From NCBI GenBank assembly GCA_029260595.1, contig JAJDCY010000010.1:731675-795674 (forward strand): DNA of 64,000 nucleotides. The letters are read 5' to 3'. The stretch comes from Phycisphaeraceae bacterium. Its GTDB lineage: Bacteria; Planctomycetota; Phycisphaerae; Phycisphaerales; Phycisphaeraceae. Below the pieces are notes generated by a model. The model saw only the letters and a program-made list of their open reading frames with translations. It ran no database searches and was not told where the DNA came from. The position numbers and the translations under genes were made by a program. This document shows, one piece after another, positions 27,453 to 39,205 of this stretch; position 1 is the stretch's first letter, and each line of letters opens with the position of its first letter.

Positions 27453-27547
27453 GGGGAGAGTGTCCGTCGGGTGTCTTGGGTGACTCGCGTTGATGCGTGG
27501 AAAGCACAGATGGTATCAACGCGCCCGCCGCTACTCCACGGGGTCGA

Positions 27548-28201
27548 TTAGCCGCCGATGGTCGTGTCGCCCCGTGGCTCGCCGGTGATCTGAACATTGT
27601 CCAGCCGTGCGGTCCCCACGCCGCGCCCGTCAGCCGACCAGGACATGCGGATCTCGACCTCGCTCTGATCGTTGATCTTTCGCCACGACGACAGATCCCA
27701 GCCGAGCGGATGAAAATCCTTGTCGCGCACAACCGGCACGGTCGCGATCAGTTGATACTCGCCCTGGCCGACGCGGTATTCGACGTTCAGCGTTGACGGC
27801 CCGGTGTCCGACACGCGGCAGTCCGCGCGGAGCGCGAGTCGTCGGTACCCATGGCTGGCGAACCGTACTGTCAGCGCGTTGTCAGGCGAATCGTTGACGC
27901 CGCTGCCCCACGCCGCCGCCTGTCCGGGCGAGTGAGACTGCCCCCGCGCGTCGACGAATCCCGTGCCCTTCTGCCCATCGCCGTCGCGGAAACTACCGCC
28001 GTGCATCACCGCGGTCGGCCGCTCGGCCGCGTCACTGTCATCCGCAAGTGTCGTCCCGTCGCCACGCACCGCCATGTCGTTGAAGGTAAACAGCGCAAGT
28101 GTATGCGCACCGGTACCGAGCGATTGGGGCTGGTCGCCGACCGCGCTGCCGGTTAACAATGCGGTCATCGCGGACGCGATCCAAAACAAGCAATGTTTCA
28201 T
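27548..28201 (-). CDS. Secreted protein of unknown function, lectin-like fold possible
   Basis: A 217-residue exported protein with a signal peptide (about residues 1-22, ending GSAVGDQ). The body is beta-rich, with blocks such as HTLALFTFND, LALRADCRVSDTG and VEIRMSWSADG. Its ending, ARLDNVQITGEP, resembles the last strand of concanavalin-like or PEP-CTERM-associated sandwich domains. No C-terminal sorting signal is present. AGGGAG lies 9 bases before the ATG. It sits between clpB and aspS on the same strand without obvious functional link. Confidence 0.6.
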   Translation of the reverse strand: MKHCLFWIASAMTALLTGSAVGDQPQSLGTGAHTLALFTFNDMAVRGDGTTLADDSDAAERPTAVMHGGSFRDGDGQKGTGFVDARGQSHSPGQAAAWGSGVNDSPDNALTVRFASHGYRRLALRADCRVSDTGPSTLNVEYRVGQGEYQLIATVPVVRDKDFHPLGWDLSSWRKINDQSEVEIRMSWSADGRGVGTARLDNVQITGEPRGDTTIGG

Positions 28202-28319
28202 CTGATCGGCTCCCTTCAGACTCGAAGAACGCCAGGAACGGACAAATGATACCGCGCATCAAGTTTGGTGTCTGCGACCTGAAATCGGGAGCGTTCTGTC
28301 GGCTTCTTTCGCGCCGAGC

Positions 28320-30971
<2,652 letters not shown>

Positions 30972-30990
30972 AAATCACCTCCCTGATCCG

Positions 30991-31980
30991 TCACTCCGTC
31001 GTACGCGGATTAAACTTGGATGTCTCCGCCAGTTTTTCAAACAAGTCCTTTTCCTCATCGCTTAGGGTCTTGGGAACCACGATCTTCAACTCGATCAGCA
31101 CGTCGCCGCGCTTGTCGGCCGGCTTTCGGTACGGCAATCCCTTGTCGCGCAGCCGCAGGCGTTGCCCGCTGCGCGCGCCCGGTGGGATCGTCAGCGTGAC
31201 TTCGCCATCAATCGTCGGTGCGTTCACCTTCGCACCCAGCGCCGCTTCCCACGGGGAGATCGCCAGCACCGTGTGCAGGTCCTGCCCGTGGATGGTGAAC
31301 CGCTGGTGCGGTGCGATCGTGACTCGCAGCAGCAAATCACCCGCCGGGCCGCCTTGTCCCGCTCGCCCGCCTTGCCCCGCCAGTCGGATCGTGCTGCCCG
31401 ACGTCGTGCCCGGCGGGATTTTTACGTCGAATGTTTTTGCCGACTGCCCGCCGGCACCCTGGAGCGACACCTGCTTGGTCGCGCCGCCGTACGCATCCTC
31501 AAGCGTGATCGTCAGTGATGCTTCGTGCGTTTGGCCCGCCCGCTGCCGTGCGAACCCGGCTCCGCCCGGTCTGCCGTGACCCGACCGGTCGCCCGCATGC
31601 CCGTCGCGCCCGAAGAACGTCTCGAAGAAGTCACTAAACCCATCCGAGCTAAAGCTGAACCCGCCTTGGCCTGACCCACCCGGCCCGGCCCCGCCGCGCG
31701 ACTCGAACCGCATACCTTCCCATCCCGGCGGCGGGCGAAACTCCTGCCCCGCTTTCCAGTTTTCGCCGAGCGTGTCGTACTTCTGCCGTTTCTCGGGGTC
31801 TCCCAACACCTCGTACGCCTCACCGACCTGCTTGAACCTGCCCTCGGCCTCGGAGTCGTCCTTGTTCGCGTCCGGGTGGTGCTTGCGTGCGAGCTTGCGG
31901 TACGCGCGCTTGATCTCTTCCTGCGAGGCGTCCCGCTTCACACCGAGCGTCTGGTAGTAGTCCTGAAATTTCACATCCAT
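30991..31980 (-). CDS. cbpA: DnaJ-type co-chaperone without zinc finger (CbpA-like)
   Basis: The 329-residue protein has an N-terminal J domain with the HPD motif at residues 35-37 that stimulates DnaK ATPase. A Gly/Phe-rich linker and two C-terminal beta-sandwich substrate domains follow. The CxxCxGxG zinc repeats of classical DnaJ are absent, so it is a type II (CbpA-like) J protein. The second CTD includes [20 protein letters not shown]. It directly precedes clpB, suggesting joint expression for disaggregation. The 177 bases upstream contain no other feature I can support. Confidence 0.9.
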   Translation of the reverse strand: MDVKFQDYYQTLGVKRDASQEEIKRAYRKLARKHHPDANKDDSEAEGRFKQVGEAYEVLGDPEKRQKYDTLGENWKAGQEFRPPPGWEGMRFESRGGAGPGGSGQGGFSFSSDGFSDFFETFFGRDGHAGDRSGHGRPGGAGFARQRAGQTHEASLTITLEDAYGGATKQVSLQGAGGQSAKTFDVKIPPGTTSGSTIRLAGQGGRAGQGGPAGDLLLRVTIAPHQRFTIHGQDLHTVLAISPWEAALGAKVNAPTIDGEVTLTIPPGARSGQRLRLRDKGLPYRKPADKRGDVLIELKIVVPKTLSDEEKDLFEKLAETSKFNPRTTE

Positions 31981-32157
31981 GTATCGCTGCCGATCGTCGG
32001 GGCGTGTGTGTTCGTCACGTTGCGGCCCCGCCCATCAACACGCAACGCCCATGCCATACAAAACACTTAATAATCGTAGTTTATGGGCGTTCTGCCTGCC
32101 AAGCGATGGGCGAGCGATCCGGGGGGTGCCGCAATGGCAGGGTGGTGGGGTCGTGGA

Positions 32158-35103
32158 TCACTGCGGGCCGGCCGCGGCGGGATGGTTGGGGTTCTGCGCG
32201 GGTACGCGGGCGGGGTTGCGCAACTCGATCCATTTACGTATCGCAGGCGGTTGGAGTTTGTCCAGCGTCGCGCCGATTTGTGCGCGCAGCCGCCAGAGTG
32301 ACACGGGGTCGACGTTGTCGAACGTCACCAGCCCGGCATCTTGATCGTCGGCTTGATCGAATTGGCTTTCGATGCCGAGTGTTGTGCGCACATGTTGACC
32401 GACAACCCAGCGCGGTTGTTTCAATACTTCAGCGAGGATCGTCATGTACTCGACGTCCTGCTGCCCGCGTCGGTAGGCCTTGAGACGCACGCTCGGCACG
32501 GGGGTCGATTGCCCGAGTCGGCCGCCCGGATAGAACAGCGCGTTGATGTCCGCGTTGGACCAGGACTGCGGGTTGCCGATGGTTTGCCAGGGGATCACGC
32601 CGTCGAGCCCGAGCGTCCAGGCATCAATGCACCACGCGGCCGGCTGCACGTTCGACGCCTCGATCGGGTTGGAACTGCCATAGAGATACGTGATCTCACC
32701 GAACCGCTTCTTGCGATCCAGAACCATGCGGCTGTACCGGTAGAAGCTCCCGCCGACCACATTCACATCCAGCAGCCCGTCGAGGAGGTTCCGCTGCCAC
32801 TGGGGGCGCGAGATATCGGCACGGAAGGCGGTCTTCACGCGGCCGCGCACAGGGGTGACGCCCTCGTGAAACGCGCCCGCATACCACCGCAACGCCCAGA
32901 AATCCTGCGTGTTGACCGGCTCATCAAAGACCCACGGGGCCGAGGCCGTGTCCCATCGATCCTTCTTGAAAAATAGTTTGTTGTTGAGGTAGAACTCAAA
33001 AAAAGTATCCGTCCACCCGCGCTCGCTCAGGTGCTCGGCGAACGCTCTACTGGCGCGCACCAACTCGTCGCGGTACCCCGGCTCGAACGTACGATCGGCC
33101 CAGTAGCCGCCCCGGAACGATCGATCGAGGTCCATCGGCCAGTTCTCGTTTAGCGGCAGGTAGAACGCATCGACCGGAACCCCGCTACGCGGCAGGTCGT
33201 CGAATGCGGTGCCGTCAAACAGCGCGCCAAATCGCATGTCGTAGGCGTCCCACCGGAACTGATACCCATTCCACGGCGGGTCGTGTTGTGCGCGCACCTG
33301 ACCTTTCCAGTTGTACGCCAGCCGGTTGAGGCAGGTGCGGTGCTCGTGAGCAAGCCGGTAGTGTGCGCGCTCAGCCGGCCCGCCCGGCAGCCCGTAAGCA
33401 TTCATCTGCGGGACAAACGACAGGTAGTCCGGCAGGGTGAATCGCCAGACGTGCAGGACAATGTCGATTGTGCGCACACCGGAGGGGCTGGTTAGCAGCA
33501 GTTTGCCGGTGTGCGCGCCGGGCCTGCACCCGTGCGGCGTGTAGACCTCGGCGTACAGCACCACGTGAGCCTGCCCGTCGACGCCTTGTTGCGGCGTGTG
33601 CAGGTCGTCGGTGTCTTTCAATGGGATCAGCGGGTCGGGCAGCCAGCCGCGGTGCGATCGGACGTGGTGGAAGCGGAACAACTGTGCGCGCGGTGCATTG
33701 GTGTTGTCCGCGGTGTCCGAATCAAATCGGAGCGTGGCCTTGAGGCCGGGCACAGGCTGCGGCAACACGATCTGGAATGCGGTGAACTCGTTGCGGGCCG
33801 CGTGCAGGCGGACGCGGCTGTGCTCGGCGGACCACAGGTGGTTGGCCTTGCGATACTGCTCGGGGCGACGGGGGATCAGCTCGCCGGAGACGGGATAAAT
33901 TTTGTCCAGCGGGTCGATCACATAGGCGTTGATGGCGGGGTTCGGTAGTGGCGCATCGGTTGTGCGCACAACTGGCCACTCGGCGGGGATAGCCGGTGCC
34001 AGCGGCAGCGGCTTGGGTAAGGGCTCGGTCGTGAATGTTGTTTGGGAGATCGGCCCCGCGTTGCCCGCCGCGTCGATCGGGCGCAGCGCGACGGTAACCG
34101 TCTGCCCCGGCTCGGTACCGACATCGCGCAGGCGCATCGTGACGGACTCGCCGGGTGCGGCGGCTAGTGGGATCAGGTAGCGGGGAATCACATTCGCGTT
34201 GGCCCACCCCAACGACTCGCCAGCCGTGAACCGGGCCTCGAATCCGAGCGTCCCGGCTGGGCCGTTGTCCCTGGGTGAGATCCACGAGAGCATCGCTTCG
34301 CCCGGCCGGTGATTGGCCGTGTCGGCTTTGATCTCGCCGATGGCCTCGGGCGGCTGGCGGTCCTCCGGGCCGAGGTGGACGGTCAGGTAGGGGCTCTTGT
34401 GCTTGCCGGCATCGCGGCTGTGGACGAATCGGTTGGGCAACAGGTGATACCGGAACTGCCCGTTTGTGCGGGAGTACTCGGAGCCGACATCGTCGATCAC
34501 GGCGAATCCGTAACTGAGGCCCGCGGCCTGAGCGGCGACAGCAGCGGGGCTTACGCTGGCTGTTTGCCAGCCGGCCTCATCCGGGGCGGTGCAGTCGGCG
34601 AAACGCCATAGGGTGTGGCCTTCGCCGGCGATCACGCTGGTCAGGTCGCTGCCGGGGAAGGCCCAGGGCTGTTCGTCTTGCCGGGCCCAGTTGAATGACG
34701 CACTGTGGCGATGAGGGCGATAGATGCTGGAAGTGCCTTCTTGCCAATCGCTTGCGATCGTTGAAACGGTGAGCCGTCGCTGGGGCTGCCCCGAGTGCCA
34801 GCGTAGGTGCAGGGTTGCGGACTCAATCACCCGTCCGCGTAAAGAGGAAAGACTGAACTTGAGCAACGATAATTCTTGAATACCCTTGGTTTTAAGCTTT
34901 TTTGAGCCACCCAGGTTGGCATCCGTTTCGCCCTCGACGCTCGAAACCCAGGTATCGTGGGTAGGCCAGAACCGCTTGGTCTGATCGTCCTGGCCGGCGG
35001 TGAAGGCCGCATCCGTATCACCGAGGAGGCTGATGAGGGTCAGGCCGACCGCAGATGACAGGTAAAGTATTGAAAACAAGGCTATTAATGGAATTATTCT
35101 CAT
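32158..35103 (-). CDS. Large secreted DNRLRE / DUF4091 multidomain protein, putative glycan-active
   Basis: From the ATG at 35103, preceded by GAGG at good spacing, the protein has 981 residues. It begins with a signal sequence or anchor (IIPLIALFSILYLSSAVGLT). A DNRLRE-type beta module (about 60-230) has the typical ATLHLRW block, and a fibronectin-like region lies near 250-360. A second beta region precedes a probable TIM-barrel part (from about FVPQMNAYGLPGG). The C-terminal DUF4091-like end has the YRRGQQDVEYMTIL signature. Proteins of this layout in planctomycetes are often placed among glycoside-hydrolase-like proteins; catalytic residues are not established. The gene stands alone, divergent from the 35468 gene. 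Confidence 0.72.
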   Translation of the reverse strand: MRIIPLIALFSILYLSSAVGLTLISLLGDTDAAFTAGQDDQTKRFWPTHDTWVSSVEGETDANLGGSKKLKTKGIQELSLLKFSLSSLRGRVIESATLHLRWHSGQPQRRLTVSTIASDWQEGTSSIYRPHRHSASFNWARQDEQPWAFPGSDLTSVIAGEGHTLWRFADCTAPDEAGWQTASVSPAAVAAQAAGLSYGFAVIDDVGSEYSRTNGQFRYHLLPNRFVHSRDAGKHKSPYLTVHLGPEDRQPPEAIGEIKADTANHRPGEAMLSWISPRDNGPAGTLGFEARFTAGESLGWANANVIPRYLIPLAAAPGESVTMRLRDVGTEPGQTVTVALRPIDAAGNAGPISQTTFTTEPLPKPLPLAPAIPAEWPVVRTTDAPLPNPAINAYVIDPLDKIYPVSGELIPRRPEQYRKANHLWSAEHSRVRLHAARNEFTAFQIVLPQPVPGLKATLRFDSDTADNTNAPRAQLFRFHHVRSHRGWLPDPLIPLKDTDDLHTPQQGVDGQAHVVLYAEVYTPHGCRPGAHTGKLLLTSPSGVRTIDIVLHVWRFTLPDYLSFVPQMNAYGLPGGPAERAHYRLAHEHRTCLNRLAYNWKGQVRAQHDPPWNGYQFRWDAYDMRFGALFDGTAFDDLPRSGVPVDAFYLPLNENWPMDLDRSFRGGYWADRTFEPGYRDELVRASRAFAEHLSERGWTDTFFEFYLNNKLFFKKDRWDTASAPWVFDEPVNTQDFWALRWYAGAFHEGVTPVRGRVKTAFRADISRPQWQRNLLDGLLDVNVVGGSFYRYSRMVLDRKKRFGEITYLYGSSNPIEASNVQPAAWCIDAWTLGLDGVIPWQTIGNPQSWSNADINALFYPGGRLGQSTPVPSVRLKAYRRGQQDVEYMTILAEVLKQPRWVVGQHVRTTLGIESQFDQADDQDAGLVTFDNVDPVSLWRLRAQIGATLDKLQPPAIRKWIELRNPARVPAQNPNHPAAAGPQ

Positions 35104-35467
35104 AGCGGTAGCCTCGGGCCCGCCATCGGCGGGCGCGACGCCAATCATACCACTTTGGGCGGCAGACACGGACTTTCGCGGCAAACCTTGCCGATTTACC
35201 AGATCGGGCAGGCCGATACGCGCCGATTCTGGATCAAATTTACCCAAATCCGCTTGACATGAGCCGTAACGTGGCGTTTAATTATAGGCTTAGAGATCCG
35301 GGCGCGTGCTGGACCGCTGAGGCGTTGGCTGGTGGGATTGATTTTGCCGAGCCTCATGGCGGGTAAAGATTTACGGATCCGCTTGTGATCACCCGGATCA
35401 TGAGCGCGACGAAACCGTCGTAGGCACGACGACCGGGCGATCGATATCGATTGGGAGGTATTGAAGC
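35104..35467. other. Divergent intergenic region with promoter and long leader
   Basis: These 364 bases separate the DUF4091 gene (minus) from a small membrane protein (plus). The region is clearly AT-richer near 35240-35290, where a strong promoter is seen. The roughly 180-base leader that follows includes a short hairpin (CGACG, AAAC, CGTCG near 35407) and ends with GGGAGGT. No known riboswitch motif was recognised. Confidence 0.5.
35254..35282 (+). promoter_or_regulatory. Near-consensus sigma-70 promoter
   Basis: TTGACA (35254-35259, 6 of 6) and TTTAAT (35277-35282, 5 of 6) are separated by exactly 17 bases. Transcription would start near 35290 and read a leader of about 178 bases before the ATG at 35468. 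It is the strongest promoter match I found in the window. Confidence 0.65.
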
Positions 35468-35731
35468 ATGTACACGTCGGGTGGACTGGCCCAGGACCCG
35501 AATCGCCGTGATGAGATCTTGCGTGCCAAGCGCCGCAAGAACGAGCGGTTGGCCGCAGCCATTTTGATGGTGGTCGCGGCGGTGACGGTGTCTTTGGCGC
35601 TTATCACAATTGCTTACGGGATGATCCGGGGCCAGGACACGGCTTTCCGCGTGGCCGTGGGGGCTCTGGGTGGTGGGATGTTCCTGCTGTTTATCAGCGG
35701 GATCGGGTATTTCGCGTCGCTGAACCGTTAG
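35468..35731 (+). CDS. Small two-segment membrane protein of unknown function
   Basis: An 87-residue protein. A charged N-terminal segment of about 28 residues (ending AKRRKNERL) precedes two hydrophobic helices (about 30-50 and 60-80) with the turn YGMIRGQDTAFRV between them. The N-terminus is likely cytoplasmic by the positive-inside rule. A strong ribosome site, GGGAGGT, lies 6 bases upstream of the ATG, and a near-consensus promoter lies about 190 bases upstream, so it is probably well expressed. I do not recognise the family. Confidence 0.65.
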   Translation: MYTSGGLAQDPNRRDEILRAKRRKNERLAAAILMVVAAVTVSLALITIAYGMIRGQDTAFRVAVGALGGGMFLLFISGIGYFASLNR

Positions 35732-35783
35732 CCGCGCCCGCAGCCTGCGGGGCGGATCGATCACACCGATTGAAATAAGCCCG

Positions 35784-36128
35784 TCAACCGCCGTCCGAGC
35801 GGTTTTCGCGGTCGTTGAGTTCGACCAGCCGCTGCATCAGCGCCTCGATGCGGTCCATGTGTTCGAGCGAGCGTGCCCGGTGCTCATCGGCGTTCTTCAT
35901 GAACTTCTCGGACTGCTCCATGTGTTGCATGACCCTGCTCTGCTGGTTGGCGGCTTTGCGGACCGTCTTCATCAACGACATCACGAGAAAAAACAGCACG
36001 CCGAGCAGCAACAACAGTAAGCCATTGATGATGATCGACCGCAGTGCGGGGTTTTCGCACAGTTGTGCCAGTGATGGGATCATGGTCGTGCTCGGTCTCG
36101 GGGTTGATTGATTCGTTCCAGGCGTCAT
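35784..36128 (-). CDS. Small membrane-anchored coiled-coil protein of unknown function
   Basis: A 114-residue protein, or 99 residues if the internal ATG at 36083 is used; neither start has a strong ribosome site. One hydrophobic segment (IIINGLLLLLLGVLFFLVMSL) is followed by a helical charged region with heptad character, from AANQQSRVMQHMEQSEKF to the end. That gives a membrane-anchored coiled coil. The convergent neighbour at 35468 is also a small membrane protein. No known family was recognised. Confidence 0.55.
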   Translation of the reverse strand: MTPGTNQSTPRPSTTMIPSLAQLCENPALRSIIINGLLLLLLGVLFFLVMSLMKTVRKAANQQSRVMQHMEQSEKFMKNADEHRARSLEHMDRIEALMQRLVELNDRENRSDGG

Positions 36129-36162
36129 CGCGACGCCGCAGTGCGCACAAGATTGGTCCGGG

Positions 36163-36708
36163 CTACCCCCAGCTTACGCCGTGGACCGCGATGGTGCCTT
36201 TTAGATCGACCTGGCCGCTGGGCGTCTTCACCCGCAGCGTGACCTCGCCGGCCAGGGTGATGTCGCCGTCCCGCCCGGCGTACTTGCCGGTTACCGAATC
36301 GAACACCAGCGTCCCACCCAGCACGGTCATCGGTTCCCGCCCGGGCAGGATGATTGTCGATGAGCGGATCTCTCGGTAGCCCTCGTACGAGTCGCTGATC
36401 GTGATCTCGTGATCGATCAGCTTCTGCCAGTCTTCTTCATACCCGACGTGAAGATCGATCGGGAACTTGCCGACCAGCGACACGCCGTCGCCGAGTATCT
36501 CGAACGTCTCGGGGTAGGCCACGTCCTCGACCAGGTAGACGTTCATGACATCCAACGGAATCTTGACCTGCGTGCCGTCGATATCAACGACCAACTCCCA
36601 TGTACGAGACGTCGACAGGGCGCCGGGCAGCCCGTCGCCGCAGCCGGCGAGCGTCATTAAAATCAGGCACAACAGGGTGTGTCGAAGGGGCAAGGGCGAG
36701 TCGATCAC
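36163..36708 (-). CDS. Predicted lipoprotein of unknown function
   Basis: A 181-residue protein with a signal peptide ending in the lipobox LAGC (Cys22), so it should be lipid-anchored after signal peptidase II cleavage. The mature part is beta-rich, with strands such as WELVVDIDGTQVKIPLDV, VSLVGKFPIDL and AGEVTLRVKTPSGQVDLKG. That suggests a small beta-barrel or sandwich. No catalytic motif is visible. It is flanked by two minus-strand genes with short gaps but no evident functional connection. Confidence 0.65.
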   Translation of the reverse strand: MIDSPLPLRHTLLCLILMTLAGCGDGLPGALSTSRTWELVVDIDGTQVKIPLDVMNVYLVEDVAYPETFEILGDGVSLVGKFPIDLHVGYEEDWQKLIDHEITISDSYEGYREIRSSTIILPGREPMTVLGGTLVFDSVTGKYAGRDGDITLAGEVTLRVKTPSGQVDLKGTIAVHGVSWG

Positions 36709-36758
36709 GGCGGGCCTCGGCGTCTGGGTGTATCGGTCCGATGGCCCTTATCGGCCAT

Positions 36759-37721
36759 TTACGGGGCGATGATCCACGATCGTTCGCGCCGCCGTGCGGT
36801 CAGCCCCATCGCCACGATCGCCATCGCGGTGAGTGCTGTCGGCTCGGGGACGAATTGGCCGCCCGCGGCCTCGATCTGCGGGCGGAACGGGCCGGTGCCG
36901 GTCCACCATGACACGTCGCCGTAGACGCTGTCGTCGGTCGTTCCCGAGGACAGCACGCCGACGATCAAGCCCTCGCCGTTGATATCGACGATCAGCGGCC
37001 CGCCGCTGTCGCCGAACGCGGTGGTCGCTTCGAGCGGCAGCGGCAGAGCGGAGCTGCCGACCACACCGAGGATGTTGTTGATCGCGGACCCGTCGTCGAA
37101 GTCGGTGTTGAGGATGTTGGACGAGCCGGGCAGCGGGTTGCCCTGTTCGTCGAGGGCAGCGCCGATCAAGTCGATGACGTTTCGCCCCGCCCACCGCAGC
37201 CCATCGCCCGTGTCGCCGTGCCCCGCGCTGCCGACACCGTTGAACCCGAAGCCGGCCGTATCCGCGACCATGCCCGTGGCGTCGCCGTCCCACAGCCGAA
37301 CCGGCGTGATGCCCACCGGGGCCGGTGCGCTCAGCGTGAGCAACGAGACATCCTCGCCGTCGAGTGTGTTCATCGTGTCGCTTACGTGAGTGATGGCTGA
37401 GACACCGACGGTGACGTCCGGCGTCCCGTCGTTATCGATGTGGTGAAACCCAACCGTGATCTCGTCGGGCGTCAGGTACAGCGTGCAGTGCTTGGCGGTG
37501 AGGACGGTGTCATGATCGATCAGCGTCCCCGTGCACCCGATGCTCAAACTGACCACGGCTGGGAACGAATCGCCGTGCGCAATCGCCTGCGTTGGGCCGG
37601 CGGGATCATTGATAACGATGGCTTGTGCGGGTCGTGATGAAATAAGTAGAACCAAACCTGCGAACCACGCCGCTGTTTCGAGCCGCGAAGGTTGCCGTGT
37701 GTGGTGGCGTGGTGGGTGCAT
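36759..37721 (-). CDS. Trypsin-like serine protease with PEP-CTERM signal
   Basis: A 320-residue secreted chymotrypsin-fold protease. The hydrophobic export segment is at about residues 17-34. The catalytic triad is readable: His78 in TAKHC, Asp124 in GEDVSLL, and Ser239 in FGDSGGPL. The C-terminus carries VPEPTALTAMAIVAMGLTA followed by RRRER, a PEP-CTERM sorting signal, then an unusual six-residue extension SWIIAP. Exosortase processing would place the enzyme on the surface or in the extracellular matrix. A combined protease and sorting tag suggests a role in extracellular protein turnover. The start has no strong ribosome site. Confidence 0.87.
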   Translation of the reverse strand: MHPPRHHTRQPSRLETAAWFAGLVLLISSRPAQAIVINDPAGPTQAIAHGDSFPAVVSLSIGCTGTLIDHDTVLTAKHCTLYLTPDEITVGFHHIDNDGTPDVTVGVSAITHVSDTMNTLDGEDVSLLTLSAPAPVGITPVRLWDGDATGMVADTAGFGFNGVGSAGHGDTGDGLRWAGRNVIDLIGAALDEQGNPLPGSSNILNTDFDDGSAINNILGVVGSSALPLPLEATTAFGDSGGPLIVDINGEGLIVGVLSSGTTDDSVYGDVSWWTGTGPFRPQIEAAGGQFVPEPTALTAMAIVAMGLTARRRERSWIIAP

Positions 37722-37922
37722 TGTGTGAGGAGTTGGTATGGCTTTGGCCTCTCACGGGCGGCTGGGTGCCGCAGGGTTGATGCGAACCATGTTGTCGTAG
37801 CACTAGGATCATAAGAGTTGCGATGGCGTCATCGGCGGGAACTGCCGGTCCGGCCTGCTAGAAATCGGGAACACCGATCCCTCATGGGGACTGCAAGGCG
37901 TTGGTGGTGAGAGGCGAGCCTG

Positions 37923-38594
37923 TTAGAACTGGCGGCGGGTGGGGTTGGGCAGGACGTTGTCGTGGCCGGGGATGATGATGTCGGCGATCTCGACGGCTTC
38001 GAGGAAACTCTCTCGCGCCTGCTGTGGGTCGTAGCCGCCGGGGAGGACGCGGCCTTGCTCGAGGTGCTCCGCGGTGGGGACGGCGTCGCCGGCGATCAGG
38101 GTTGTGGAGTTGCTCTGCGCCAGCAACAAGCCGCAGGTTCCCGGGGTGAAGCCGGGTAGCGGGAACAGGTCGACCTGTGCGGCCAGGCGGTCGGGCGCGG
38201 GTTCGCAGCGTTGTAGGAGATTGATCTCGGCTTGGAGGAGTTTGCGCGACTCGGGGTCGGCGGCTTCCTTGAGGCGCTCGATCAGCCGGGCGCCGATCGT
38301 TTCGCGCTCCATCTCGCTGATCAGCCACTTGGCGTGCTCGAACGCGGAGAGGCCCCACCGGTGGGCGGGGCGGAAGTTGGTCAGGAACACGTGGGTGACG
38401 GTGTTCGGCTCGAGCCCGCTGCGTTCCTTGAGCCGCGCGGCGATGACGGCGGCCGGCAGCCCGGGGTCGACCAGGATGACCAGCCCCTCGCTGCGGATCA
38501 GCGTCGTCGTGGCGTGCGCGGTGCGGATCGCTTCGGTCTCGTTCCACAGCTCGTGGCGGCTGAGTGTCCCGATGCTGACAACGCGGTAGTCCAT
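37923..38594 (-). CDS. MBL-fold protein lacking most metal ligands
   Basis: A 223-residue protein with the metallo-beta-lactamase fold, recognised by LIRSEGLVILVDPGLP, the late IAGDAV strand and the ADIIIPGHDN end. The HxHxDH motif reads N-F-R-P-A-H (residues 73-78), so the first two His and the Asp are lost. The usual TPGH motif is TPGTCG, losing that His too. The GD aspartate and the PGH histidine remain. The gene has an intact frame and normal length. It may bind ligand without hydrolysis or use another chemistry. It precedes no obvious partner; coaD lies just upstream on the same strand. Confidence 0.78.
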   Translation of the reverse strand: MDYRVVSIGTLSRHELWNETEAIRTAHATTTLIRSEGLVILVDPGLPAAVIAARLKERSGLEPNTVTHVFLTNFRPAHRWGLSAFEHAKWLISEMERETIGARLIERLKEAADPESRKLLQAEINLLQRCEPAPDRLAAQVDLFPLPGFTPGTCGLLLAQSNSTTLIAGDAVPTAEHLEQGRVLPGGYDPQQARESFLEAVEIADIIIPGHDNVLPNPTRRQF

Positions 38595-38651
38595 GAGAGT
38601 GCGGTTGGTGTCGCGGCGGCGATTGCTGTGTCGCAGGCGACGCCCGTCGGG

Positions 38652-39191
38652 CTAGTCGTCCGGGTCCGTCGGTCGGTTCGGGGAGATGGTGTGCGGCGCG
38701 ATTGCTTTTTTCTGTTTGATGCGTTCGAGCACGAGCGGCGGCAACAGGCGGTGCAGCCGGTCGACGTCGCCGGCCGAGGCGATCTGGCGGATCAGGCTCG
38801 AGCTGGTAAACGCATACGACTCGCCGGTCATGATGAAGATCGTTTCGATGTCCGTCACCGCACGGTTGGTTAGTGCGAGCTGGAACTCGAAGTTCAGGTC
38901 AGTGACGTTTCGCAGGCCGCGGAGGATGGCGGTGGCACCGACCTCGCGGGCGTAATCGACGGTGAGGCTTTGGTAGGTCTGCACCTCGACGTCGTCCAGG
39001 TCGGCGACCAGCTCGTTGAGCATTTCCTGGCGCTCGTGCATCGAGAACAGCTCGGGCTTGGCCGGGTTGCGGCCGACGGCCACGATCAGGTGATCGAACA
39101 GCGTGCGCCCGCGCCGGATTACGTCCAGATGGCCGTTGGTAGGGGGGTCCAGCGTGCCGGGGAACAGCCCGATTTTTCTGTGTTCGCTCAC
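38652..39191 (-). CDS. coaD: Phosphopantetheine adenylyltransferase
   Basis: CoaD adenylates 4'-phosphopantetheine in coenzyme A synthesis. The 179-residue protein starts at a GTG and shows the nucleotidyltransferase motif LFPGTLDPPTNGHLDVI (TxxxGH type), RGLRNVTDLNFEFQLA and the late SSSLIRQIAS, which corresponds to ISSTxIR. A longer ORF extends to 39425 but has no support. TATACT lies 8 bases before the GTG, consistent with a leaderless mRNA starting at or next to this codon. The last 20 residues form a hydrophilic tail. Confidence 0.92.
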   Translation of the reverse strand: MSEHRKIGLFPGTLDPPTNGHLDVIRRGRTLFDHLIVAVGRNPAKPELFSMHERQEMLNELVADLDDVEVQTYQSLTVDYAREVGATAILRGLRNVTDLNFEFQLALTNRAVTDIETIFIMTGESYAFTSSSLIRQIASAGDVDRLHRLLPPLVLERIKQKKAIAPHTISPNRPTDPDD

Positions 39192-39199
39192 GGGCGGCG

Positions 39200-39205
39200 A
39201 GTATA
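39200..39205 (-). promoter_or_regulatory. Candidate -10 element for leaderless coaD
   Basis: TATACT on the minus strand (5 of 6 to TATAAT) ends 8 bases before the coaD GTG. Transcription would start within one or two bases of that codon. No good -35 is seen. Confidence 0.45.

Noticed and set aside
26103-27551. A 482-codon plus-strand frame opposite aspS
   Set aside because: Antisense shadow of a well-conserved gene; no ribosome site and no recognisable protein family.
31981-32157. Heat-shock promoter or CIRCE element before the DnaJ-clpB genes
   Set aside because: No TTAGCACTC-type dyad and no CTTGAA/CCCCAT pair at suitable spacing was seen.
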